A stretch of 56,433 nucleotides of DNA, from contig WGLW01000013.1 in assembly GCA_016125405.1 (NCBI GenBank), positions 1 through 56,433 on the forward strand, in the 5' to 3' direction. Shown one piece after another: positions 8,277 to 15,740 of this stretch. The position numbers were made by a program, and so were the translations under genes. The stretch is from Alphaproteobacteria bacterium (lineage in GTDB: Bacteria > Pseudomonadota > Alphaproteobacteria > Caulobacterales > Hyphomonadaceae). Under the pieces are notes generated by a model that did not search any database, had not been told where the DNA came from, and saw only the letters and a program-made list of their open reading frames with translations. How positions within the stretch are numbered: position 1 is the stretch's first letter; every line of letters begins with the position of its first letter.

Positions 8277-9170
8277 CCGGAGACCGAGGCAGAGAAGTCC
8301 GCTGCGCGATCTATACGCGAAAGTCTTCGGATGAAGGATTAGAGCAGGAGTTCAACTCGCTCGACGCGCAATCTTGCGCCTGCCAGGCTTATATATCCAG
8401 CCAGAAGCATGAGGGCTGGCTCGGGTTAGCCGAGCGGTTCGACGATGGTGGATTTTCTGGTGGAACATTGCAGCGGCCTGCGCTGCAACGTCTCCTGTCC
8501 ATGATCGATGCAGGCGAAGTGGACATGGTTGTCGTCTACAAGATCGATCGTCTGACGCGATCTCTCGCCGACTTCGGGAAACTGGTGGAGCATTTCGATC
8601 GATCTGCCTGCTCGTTCGTGTCTGTGACGCAGTCCTTCAATACGTCGACATCACCAGGACGACTGATGCTCAACGTTCTCCTGTCATTTGCGCAGTTCGA
8701 GCGGGAAATCACCGGGGAGAGGATCAGGGACAAGATCGCAGCTTCAAAGAAGAAGGGGATGTGGATGGGGGGCGTTGCGCCGCTTGGCTATCAGTCGTGC
8801 GACAGGAAACTCGTCGTCGTCGAGTCGGAAGCGGAGCAAGTTCGCAAGCTGTTCGAGTTGTTCCGGTTGCACCGCTGCCTGGTCAAGACCAGGCGCTTGG
8901 CGTACACCATGGGGATACGATCACGACCTACCGGCAAGCACCCGACTGGGCCGGTTCTGAGACAAAGCAACATCCTCTGGATTCTCACTAATCCAGTTTA
9001 CACCGGGCGGGTTCGCCACCGCCAGGTTACTTACGAGGGGCTGCACGAGGCCATCATCGGCGAGGCTGTATGGTCGGAGGTTCAGGAGGGCGTAACCGAA
9101 TATCTTGCCAGCCACAGCGGTGGTTGGGCTAAACGCACTCGCAAGTCCTGGCTCGCTGGGAAGGTTTTCC
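8273..9170 (+). pseudogene. Large serine recombinase, truncated
   Basis: The N-terminal resolvase domain is intact (AIYTRKSSDEGLEQEFNSLD with the nucleophilic Ser, then YKIDRLTRSLADF, SFAQFEREITGERIRDK). It is followed by the recombinase domain (GVAPLGYQ, LRQSNILWILTNPVYTGRV). At about residue 299 (LAGKVF), where the zinc ribbon and coiled coil should begin, the frame passes without a stop into an IS6 transposase. The C-terminal half needed for site-specific integration is therefore missing. The start is ATG 8273, overlapping the DUF2924 stop; an earlier start at 8231 is possible but overlaps more. Probably once the integrase of the element carrying DUF2924. Confidence 0.85.
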
Positions 9171-9790
9171 AGCACGCGGTCTGGCTCTATTTCCGTTTCA
9201 CGCTGAGCTTCCGCTACGTGGAGGAGGTGCTCGCCCAGCGCAGGATAGATGTCTCCTGTGAGACGATCCACTGCCGGACCTTGAAGTTCGGTCCGAAGAT
9301 TGCGGCCAATCTCCGAAGGCGGAAACTGCCCCCGTCCCCGCGCTGGCGCCTCGACGAGATGGTAAGCACGATCGCGGGCGAGCGGGACCACATCTGGCGG
9401 GCTGTCGATGACGAAGGCGAGGTGATGGACATGGTGGTCCAGAAGCAGCGCGACACCAGCGCAGCGTTGCGATTGATGCGGCGTCTGCTGCGTAACAGCC
9501 ACGTCGAGCCGGAGACGATCACCACGGATGGACTGCGGTCCTACCCGGCGGCACTGAAAATTCTCGTCTGATCGATCGCCATCGACCAGGGCGGCTGAGA
9601 GACAACAACCGCGCCGAGAACTCGCATTTCCATCCGGTGACGCGAGCGCAAGATGCAGGCTTCAAGCAGCGGGCATCAGTTTTTTTTACACGCGGAAAGG
9701 ACAGCGCGATTCGCGCACGGCAAAGACTGCGCCGCTGCAGCTATTTCAAGGACAGAACGCGGCGCATCAGCGCCGATGGCTCGGACGGCT
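9169..9790 (+). pseudogene. IS6-family transposase, 5'-truncated and frameshifted
   Basis: In frame with the recombinase, the sequence reads HAVWLYFRFTLSFRYVEEVL, RWRLDEM (first Asp), WRAVDDEGEVMDMVVQ (second Asp) and TTDGLRSYPAALKIL, then stops at 9571. A different frame resumes with RHRPGRLRDNNRAENSHFHP, which carries the catalytic Glu, so there is a frameshift and a small deletion near 9565. The tail to about 9790 is degraded. The 5' end of the transposase gene is missing, so the fusion arose by deletion or recombination rather than simple insertion. It is related to the fragment at 2-151. Confidence 0.82.
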
Positions 9791-9836
9791 TTCAGAGGTG
9801 GGGGCCAGGATAGGTGATGCACCAAATTTCTGATCC

Positions 9837-9882
9837 GGCGCCGATCTAGGGACAGTCTATGTGCGTAAGAGGGATCGGCGCC
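9837..9882. repeat. Inverted repeat between IS6 remnant and folE
   Basis: GGCGCCGATC (9837-9846) and its exact reverse complement GATCGGCGCC (9873-9882) flank a 26-base loop, 55 bases before folE. It may be an IS terminal repeat, an operator or a leader hairpin; there is no T-run to make it a clear terminator. Confidence 0.5.
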
Positions 9883-9936
9883 TGTTCATACAGGAATTTG
9901 CCGGTCGCGCGTGGAACAAAGGGCAGGGCGATAAGA

Positions 9937-10668
9937 ATGGACACGAGCGGTTCCCCACGATCCCGGGAGCAAGTCCCAAGCGAGTCGGCGACGAGGCCGG
10001 TATCGGAACGGATCCGCGACCGGATCAATCTGGCCAATCGGCGCTTCCACGCGAACGACAACATATCGGCATTTCTGGAGCCCGGCGATCTTGAGGCGCT
10101 GATTGAAGAGGTCGAGGGCAAGCTCGAGGCCGTGCTCGAAAGCCTAGTGATCGATACCCGGAGCGACCACAATACCGCCGAGACCGCACGTCGCGTTGCA
10201 AGAATGTACATCACGGAAGTTTTTCGAGGACGCTACATGCCAACGCCGGCGGTTACCGAGTTTCCGAACGCTGAATCGCTCAACGAACTCATGATCGTGG
10301 GGCCAATTACGGTCCGTAGCGCCTGCAGTCATCATTTTTGCCCAATCATGGGTCGCCTCTGGATCGGCCTCATGCCGAACGAACATTCCAATCTTATCGG
10401 GCTCTCGAAATACTCGCGCCTTGCCGAGTGGATCATGTCGCGACCGCAGATTCAGGAGGAGGGCATCACGCAGCTGGCTGACCTGCTGATCGACAAGGTG
10501 CGGCCTGATGGTCTTGCCGTTGTTATGGAAGCCGATCACTTCTGTATGCACTGGCGTGGAGTAAAGGACAGCGCCACCAAGATGATCAACAGCGTGATGC
10601 GCGGCTCATTTCTCAAAGACCACACACTGCGTCGTGAACTCCTATCGCTCCTGAACCTGAAGGATTAG
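9937..10668 (+). CDS. folE: GTP cyclohydrolase I
   Basis: 243 aa from ATG 9937. It converts GTP to 7,8-dihydroneopterin triphosphate, the first step to folate and other pterins. The type I signature is complete: SACSHHFCPIMGRLWIGLMP with zinc ligands C130 and H133, SKYSRLAEW, and MEADHFCMHWRG with the third ligand C203. The N-terminal 22 residues are a variable tail. The BLUF gene begins 6 bases after its stop, so the two are almost surely co-transcribed, an unusual pairing of pterin synthesis and a light receptor. A longer frame from 9859 is rejected because it begins in IS-derived sequence. Confidence 0.95.
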   Translation: MDTSGSPRSREQVPSESATRPVSERIRDRINLANRRFHANDNISAFLEPGDLEALIEEVEGKLEAVLESLVIDTRSDHNTAETARRVARMYITEVFRGRYMPTPAVTEFPNAESLNELMIVGPITVRSACSHHFCPIMGRLWIGLMPNEHSNLIGLSKYSRLAEWIMSRPQIQEEGITQLADLLIDKVRPDGLAVVMEADHFCMHWRGVKDSATKMINSVMRGSFLKDHTLRRELLSLLNLKD

Positions 10669-10674
10669 GCGGCC

Positions 10675-11106
10675 ATGCTCGTTCGATGCCTTTATGCCAG
10701 CCGCGCTGCTGCAGCTGCGGGCAACGCCATGCTGGATGAGATCCTGGAACAGTCGCGCCGCAAGAATCCCGCGCTTGGGATCACGGGCCTCTTGTGTGTT
10801 TCCGGCGATGTTTTCATCCAGGTTATCGAGGGGGGGCGTGACGAGGTCTGCGATCTCTTCAACTCAATCGTGCGTGACGAGCGACACACGCACGTGCGTC
10901 TTTTGTCCTATGAGGAGATATCGGAACGCCGCTTCGGCGCCTGGACGATGGGGCAGGTGAACGCGGCTAAACTTAATCCGAGCCTCTTGCTCAAGTATTT
11001 CCGACGCGCCGAGCTTGATCCGTTCGACTGCAGTGGAGCGGCGACGCTGGCGATGCTCGGTGAACTTGTTGCGACGGCTGCGATCGTCAATCGGGGCGAA
11101 GCCTAG
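10675..11106 (+). CDS. BLUF-domain blue-light photoreceptor (FAD)
   Basis: 143 aa, essentially a stand-alone BLUF domain (residues 1-95) with a short helical tail. Numbering matches AppA with an offset of 14: Y7 (AppA Tyr21), N31 (Asn45), Q49 (Gln63), W90 (Trp104) and M92 (Met106) are all present, so flavin photochemistry should be intact. Short BLUF proteins act by protein-protein contact; no output domain is fused. It is translationally close to folE (6-base gap) and lies upstream of an Hsp20 gene and a photolyase, which suggests a light or photo-oxidative stress module. The partner protein cannot be deduced. Confidence 0.93.
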   Translation: MLVRCLYASRAAAAAGNAMLDEILEQSRRKNPALGITGLLCVSGDVFIQVIEGGRDEVCDLFNSIVRDERHTHVRLLSYEEISERRFGAWTMGQVNAAKLNPSLLLKYFRRAELDPFDCSGAATLAMLGELVATAAIVNRGEA

Positions 11107-11135
11107 CCGGCCACGCGCTCAAGGCCCCTACGGTC

Positions 11136-11165
11136 TGATCCGGACGACACATTCCAACGTATCAA
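11136..11165 (+). promoter_or_regulatory. Putative RpoE/ChrR-type promoter
   Basis: TGATCC (11136-11141), an 18-base spacer, then TATCAA (11160-11165). The -35 and spacing equal the Rhodobacter RpoE consensus TGATCC-N18-TAAGA; the -10 fits only in part. It lies 30 bases after the BLUF stop and 358 bases before the Hsp20 start, so it would make a long leader or a separate small RNA. Confidence 0.4.
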
Positions 11166-11227
11166 GACTGGTTGGTTATGCGCGGGGGGCGGTCCCCTCC
11201 CCTCGTTTCTTGCGCTCCCAGCCTGTT

Positions 11228-11270
11228 GCCGGCGCCGCGGTCCAGCCCCCTTCTCTGCCGCGGCGCCGGC
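11228..11270 (+). terminator. Perfect 13-bp hairpin in the BLUF-Hsp20 gap
   Basis: GCCGGCGCCGCGG (11228-11240) pairs perfectly with CCGCGGCGCCGGC (11258-11270) around a 17-base pyrimidine-rich loop. TCCTTTACCC follows, so it is not a textbook terminator. A second short palindrome, GCGAAAA/TTTTCGC, is at 11317-11332 inside a T-rich stretch. The 416-base gap from 11107 to 11522 contains no supported reading frame. Confidence 0.55.
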
Positions 11271-11522
11271 TCCTTTACCCATCCGGCAGGCGCTGTTCTC
11301 GCAGCGCGTTTGTGAGGCGAAAATTTTTTCGCGCGCCCTCTTGAACAGGCCAATCCAAATTCCAAATAATTTCCGCCAGATGCATTAGAGGTCTGGTTTA
11401 ATTGAGAAAATGTCGAATTCAGTGCCAGATTCGACACGCGGTTCGGGCTTCGCTCGCCAGGCCGATTTTGGATGAGGATTCGACAAGGCTTGTACCCAGG
11501 TTGCTCAAAGGAGGACATGGAT

Positions 11523-12092
11523 ATGAGGAGCGCCCTAGATTTTACACCCTATCGCCAATCCTGGATTGGCTTTGAAAACTTCTTCGACATGCTCGAAAGC
11601 AACCGGCTGTCCGATGTGGACGCCTACCCGCCGTTCGATCTCGAGCAGGAAGACGAGATGACCTACCTCATACGCCTCGCGGTTGCTGGCTTTGGCCCTG
11701 AAGCCATCGAGATCACCGCTGAAGCCAATCGCCTTCAGATCGTCGGTCGCCATCAGGAAGTGCCCGAGCGGCGGTATCTTTATCGCGGGATTGCGGCGCG
11801 GAATTTCGAACGTCAATTCCAGCTCGCCGATTATGTCGTCGTAACGGGCGCCCGTCTTAACGACGGGTTGCTGGAAATCGATCTCAAGCGGGAACTTCCC
11901 GAGGCAGTCAAGCCTCGCAGGATCGAGATCTCGACGCCTGTCGGCGCAACCCCGTCAGTGGGGCAGTCGAAACGCAAGACTCGATCGGATAACAACGACC
12001 GCGACAAGCCCTCCCGACCCGAAGCCGTTGAAAAGCCGGCGCGGCTCGCAGACACCACGAAGGACAAAGAACCCGCGCTGAGTGACGCCTGA
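11523..12092 (+). CDS. Small heat-shock protein, Hsp20 family
   Basis: 189 aa. An IbpA-like N-terminus (SALDFTPYRQSWIGFENFFD) is followed by an alpha-crystallin domain at about 40-140 and a long, charged, Lys/Arg/Asp-rich C-terminal tail of about 45 aa that is unusual for IbpA-type proteins. It is an ATP-independent holdase for unfolding proteins in the cytoplasm. ATG 11523 is preferred over 11517 because AAAGGAGG is then at optimal spacing. A CTTGAA-N16-CCAAAT sequence at 11340-11367 resembles a heat-shock sigma-32 promoter but is 150 bases away. No operon partner downstream. Confidence 0.9.
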   Translation: MRSALDFTPYRQSWIGFENFFDMLESNRLSDVDAYPPFDLEQEDEMTYLIRLAVAGFGPEAIEITAEANRLQIVGRHQEVPERRYLYRGIAARNFERQFQLADYVVVTGARLNDGLLEIDLKRELPEAVKPRRIEISTPVGATPSVGQSKRKTRSDNNDRDKPSRPEAVEKPARLADTTKDKEPALSDA

Positions 12093-12365
12093 CTGGAACA
12101 GGGCTGCCGCGCTGCAGGGCGTGTAGCCATTCTCGCGCCCTGTAGCAAGGCGTGCGCCTTCATGCTCCTTTCGCGTATGGCGCTTGGAGCATGAAGGCGC
12201 GGTCCGCCGTGAGGGTCTGTCAGATGGAAGATCTCATTCGGCGTTGCTCGGCCATGAGCTGGATCGTGCACGAGGCGATCAAACGCTGATCTTCGGGAAG
12301 CGGTACAGGGCGGCTTGCCTGGCGATGGTCAAGGCGCCCGCAGAGAGGACAAGGTTGACTTTGCG

Positions 12366-13226
12366 ATGCGTACGATCGAACCGATTTTTGTAACACCGCG
12401 ATTGATTGAACGAGGCTGGGGGCGACGCGATCTTGGCGATTGGTGCGGACATGGACTGCGCCCGGCAGGTCCGATCGGCGAAGCCTGGATCTTCGGCTCC
12501 GCCAACCTTACCGACAAGGGGCCGCTATCGCGGCGCCTGGCTGGCGATCCGAGGACTATGCTCGGTGATCTTGGTCGGGCGCCGCCGCGGCTCCGTATGG
12601 TCTTCCCGAATGCCCCAACAAGGATTGCATCGACTGCGCCGACGAGCTTTTGGCATGTTCTGGAGCCCGGGATTGAGGCGGTGAATGGATCTGAGGAAGA
12701 AATGTCCATGGCCCTCAAACCGGGCGAGCGCATTCGTTGCTATGAAGGCGCAGCGCTTTGTCTTCCCTCCGGTGCGACGGCGCTTGAGGTGTCGGCGACG
12801 TTCCAGCCAAAGAACCATGCGATTGAGGAGCCATCGGTCATCCGGTTGCCGGCGGTTTCGCGTCGCGCCCGCGCAACGATGTTCCGCGATCCGGCCCTGA
12901 GCGTCGAACTCTGGCGTTTGCCGGAACGGAGCCTGATCGATCCGGATGGGGAGACGTGTCATGTCATGGTGGCGCTAACCCCAGGTGTTGTCATAGACGG
13001 GCGACATCTCACGCAAGGCGAGGCGATCTTCGTTCCAGCATGGGGGCGTCCATTTCAGGTTCAGGCAACGCATGGCCAGGTGCTGGTCGCCTATCCTGAT
13101 GCGGCCCCGACGACGATCTGGCGGGATGCACCCGGACCCGATCCAGCGGCCGGCCAGGCGCCAAGACCGGAACCCGTTCGGCCGCCGCTTTCAGCGGTTG
13201 CGCGTCATGACGTCCTCGCCGCCTGA
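12366..13226 (+). CDS. Mannose-6-phosphate isomerase class I-like cupin protein
   Basis: 286 aa. The N-terminus (RLIERGWGRRDLGDWC, then PIGEAWIFGSAN) matches the ManA-type fold (usually KPWGR...GEIW), and the C-terminus has a second cupin-like half (GQVLVAYPDA). The histidine-rich metal motif of active ManA (QxHP, EMVH) is not visible, so isomerase activity is doubtful. The C-terminal 30 aa are Pro-rich. The gene is isolated between Hsp20 and the SDR pseudogene, and may be a sugar-binding or regulatory homologue. ATG 12366 is chosen because the longer frame from 12315 adds residues unlike the family. Confidence 0.65.
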   Translation: MRTIEPIFVTPRLIERGWGRRDLGDWCGHGLRPAGPIGEAWIFGSANLTDKGPLSRRLAGDPRTMLGDLGRAPPRLRMVFPNAPTRIASTAPTSFWHVLEPGIEAVNGSEEEMSMALKPGERIRCYEGAALCLPSGATALEVSATFQPKNHAIEEPSVIRLPAVSRRARATMFRDPALSVELWRLPERSLIDPDGETCHVMVALTPGVVIDGRHLTQGEAIFVPAWGRPFQVQATHGQVLVAYPDAAPTTIWRDAPGPDPAAGQAPRPEPVRPPLSAVARHDVLAA

Positions 13227-13261
13227 TCGCCCGAACAAGCGCCGTGTTGCGGGGGCAAGTC

Positions 13262-14003
13262 CTAGAACGGAATGACTCGACCATCCCACGCAATCAACGA
13301 CCCCGGCTGGTCCGGCCCAAGCCTGTCAATCACGCCTGACAGATACGTGGCGTTTTGGTTTGGGGAAAACAGCTTCCCCGGTGCGACGCCCGCCTGTAAA
13401 GGGCGAGACAGGGCGGTGTTGACGGTCCCGGGATGTAGCGCAGCGCAAACCGCGTTCTTGTTGCGAACGCTGAACTCTATGGCGATATCTCGGATAAGCA
13501 TGTTCAGCGAAGCTTTAGAGACGCGATAGGCATGCCAGCCGCCAGATTGATTGTCGTTGAGCGAACTGACCCTCGACGACAAGGCGGCAAAGACCGTCTT
13601 GCGATCGCGCGGTAAGATTGCAACCACATTCCTGGCGACAAGCGTGGGCCCGATCGCGTTCACAGCAAAAGAGCGAGCTGGAATATTCGCCGAAAGTGCT
13701 CGCATCTTCTATTCTGGCTGCATGTCAGGCGCATGCAAAAGACCTGTGGCGACCAGCACAAGATCCGGTTCGCCAGCGGGCGGCGCAGGTTTCGATGGCG
13801 GTGACGATGTCCGCTTCATCTTCAAGCGCAAAAGAGAAAGTCGCGACTTTCCGGCTGGCCGGCATCGTCATCCGCGCACCTGTGTGAATGACCGCACGCC
13901 TCGGATCCTCTCCCAGCAAGCGCACAACCGCCGACTCAATGTCGCCGCTCGCGCCGAACTCCCAGGCGCGGTAGTTCTCCCGGAGACTGAGCAGCGAGGT
14001 CAC
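13262..14003 (-). pseudogene. Short-chain dehydrogenase (CsgA-like), broken
   Basis: Read from GTG 14003, the gene starts as an SDR (FGASGDIESAVVRLL, then GARMTMPASRKVATFSFALE), but the frame is lost near 13780. In the next frame EPDLVLVATGLLHAP continues, then a TAG codon interrupts at about 13727-13729. The remaining frame from 13705 carries FAVNAIGP, YRVSKASLN (catalytic YxxxK) and HPGTVNTALSRPL to the normal end IAWDGRVIPF. One frameshift plus one in-frame stop make it non-functional unless sequencing errors are involved. Its GTG overlaps the photolyase TGA by 4 bases (GTGA), showing it was once the second gene of that operon. Confidence 0.85.
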
Positions 14004-15547
14004 CGATCTGTTCCGTTTTCGTCGAGATGGGCAAGAAATTCATCTGCTTGGCGATGCAGAGCCACGCGCACGTCGTCGCTGAAGCGATCATAGGTGCGAT
14101 ACATCTGCGACATGCGCGGATTTGCGGACAAGTGTGCGCGATGACGACCCAGAAAGTTCCAATAAAGCGAGTTGAATGGGCAGGCATCTTCTCCGACACG
14201 CTGCTTCACGTTGTAGCGACATCCGTCACAATAATCGCTCATCCGGTCGATATAGGCGCCGCTTGCGGCGTATGGCTTCGAGGCGAGCAGGCCGCCGTCT
14301 GCAAATTGGCTCATGCCGATAGTATTGGGCGCCTCCACCCACTCGAATGCATCGGCATAGACAGCCAGATACCATTCATGCACCTGCCGCGGATCGACGC
14401 CGGCCAACAGCGCAAAGTTACCCGTCACCATCAGACGCTGAATGTGATGAGCGTAGGCTTCCTCTTTGGTTTGTCCTATCGCCTCTGCCATGCACGCCAT
14501 GTCGGTTTCGCCGCTCCAGTACATCCACGGCAGATTGCGCTTTGCTTCAAGAGCATTTTTGCTGATATAGTCGGGTCCGTTGAGCCAGTAGATGCCGCGT
14601 ACATATTCGCGCCATCCGATGATCTGGCGGATGAAACCCTCCACTGCATTTAGCGGAGCGGCCCCATCCTTCCATTGTGTTTCCGCAGCCCGACACAGCG
14701 CCAAAGGATCGAGCAACCCAACATTGATGAGCGGACTGAGAACGCTGTGAAACAGGAAATGTTCGCCGCGAAGCATAGCGTCTTGGAAGTCGCCGAACTG
14801 GGGCAGCGCCTCTTTCATGAAATGTGCAGCGGCGCGTTCTGCGTCCGCGCGCGTTACCGGAAACCAGAACGGGCGCAGATCGCCGAAGTTGTCTTCAAAT
14901 TGCGCGGCGACAACATCGAGAACCTCGCGCGTTTCATCGTCCGGATCAAACCTGATGGGCGCCGGCATGAAGAGGTCAGCGTTCGCGGGCTTGCGATTTT
15001 TTTTGTCGAAATTCCAGCGCCCGCCAGCTGGCTCATTGCCCTCCATCAAAAGACCGGTTTTCTTGCGCATGTCGCGATAGAAATACTCCATGCGCAATTG
15101 CCTTCGCCCCTGCGCCCACTTGGCGAAATCGGCTTTGCTGCACAAGAAGCGATCATCGGGGCGGAGATCGAACTCCACGTCGAACTTCGCGCGCCAGGCC
15201 TCCTGAGCCGCCAACACGCGGTGCTCGCCGGCTTCCGTCGTAATGATCCGCCTGGGCTGGTGGCGTCCGATGGACCGGGCTATCTCGTCGCTGAAAGATC
15301 CATGGTTGGCGGAAGCATCGAGCCTGACATAGTCGACATGCCATCCGTTTGCCTGCATTTCTCCGGCGAACCCGCGCATCGCCGCAAATATGAAAGCAAT
15401 CTTCTTTTTGTGATGGCGTGCGTAGGTCGTCTCCTCCGCCACTTCCATCATGAGCAAGACGTCGCGCGACTTGTCGCCATCGCGTATCGCTGACAGGGAA
15501 GGCGTGAGTTGATCACCCAACACAATCCTCAGCACATCAACGCTCAT
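14000..15547 (-). CDS. phrB: Fe-S bacterial cryptochrome/photolyase, PhrB/CryB class
   Basis: 515 aa from ATG 15547 (an in-frame TTG at 15565 is an alternative). The N-terminal domain (LRIVLGDQLTPSLSA, GEHRVL) and the FAD-binding helical domain (FIRQIIGWREYVRGIYW, GNFALLAGVDPRQVHEWY, EAPNTIGMSQFADGG) fit the FeS-BCP family, the class of prokaryotic (6-4) photolyases. The 4Fe-4S cysteines are present in SDYCDGCRYNV and DACPFNSLYW, with a further Cys in TDMACMAEA. Relatives bind FAD and a lumazine antenna and repair UV (6-4) photoproducts. The -35/-10 pair at 15622-15651 suggests RpoE-type photo-oxidative control. An SDR pseudogene overlaps its 3' end. Confidence 0.93.
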   Translation of the reverse strand: MSVDVLRIVLGDQLTPSLSAIRDGDKSRDVLLMMEVAEETTYARHHKKKIAFIFAAMRGFAGEMQANGWHVDYVRLDASANHGSFSDEIARSIGRHQPRRIITTEAGEHRVLAAQEAWRAKFDVEFDLRPDDRFLCSKADFAKWAQGRRQLRMEYFYRDMRKKTGLLMEGNEPAGGRWNFDKKNRKPANADLFMPAPIRFDPDDETREVLDVVAAQFEDNFGDLRPFWFPVTRADAERAAAHFMKEALPQFGDFQDAMLRGEHFLFHSVLSPLINVGLLDPLALCRAAETQWKDGAAPLNAVEGFIRQIIGWREYVRGIYWLNGPDYISKNALEAKRNLPWMYWSGETDMACMAEAIGQTKEEAYAHHIQRLMVTGNFALLAGVDPRQVHEWYLAVYADAFEWVEAPNTIGMSQFADGGLLASKPYAASGAYIDRMSDYCDGCRYNVKQRVGEDACPFNSLYWNFLGRHRAHLSANPRMSQMYRTYDRFSDDVRVALHRQADEFLAHLDENGTDR

Positions 15548-15621
15548 GCCAGAATTCTTCTTCAAAGCGATTTGTGCTGCCAGATGGCGCGTTCTGGTCG
15601 CTCCGCCGGCGATAAAGATTT

Positions 15622-15651
15622 TGCTTACGCCAAGGTCGCTCTATCGGATCA
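15622..15651 (-). promoter_or_regulatory. Putative RpoE/ChrR-type promoter of phrB
   Basis: On the minus strand TGATCC (15651-15646) is followed after exactly 18 bases by TAAGCA (15627-15622), nearly identical to the Rhodobacter sphaeroides RpoE consensus TGATCC-N18-TAAGA. Predicted start near 15615 gives a leader of about 68 bases. No rpoE-chrR pair is in the window; the ECF factor at 1726 has a different motif. Confidence 0.65.
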
Positions 15652-15740
15652 CTCCAACGTGTCTCACTGACTTGTGCGCCACGCTTTCGGCTACGGTCTG
15701 ACGGCGTAATGTGGCTGGTCAGAAAGTGGAGTTCGTCCGA

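Noticed and set aside
9831-9865. RpoE-type promoter before folE (TGATCC at 9831)
   Set aside because: At the required 18-base spacing there is GTCTAT, not TAAGA; the TAAGAG further on is 29 bases away.
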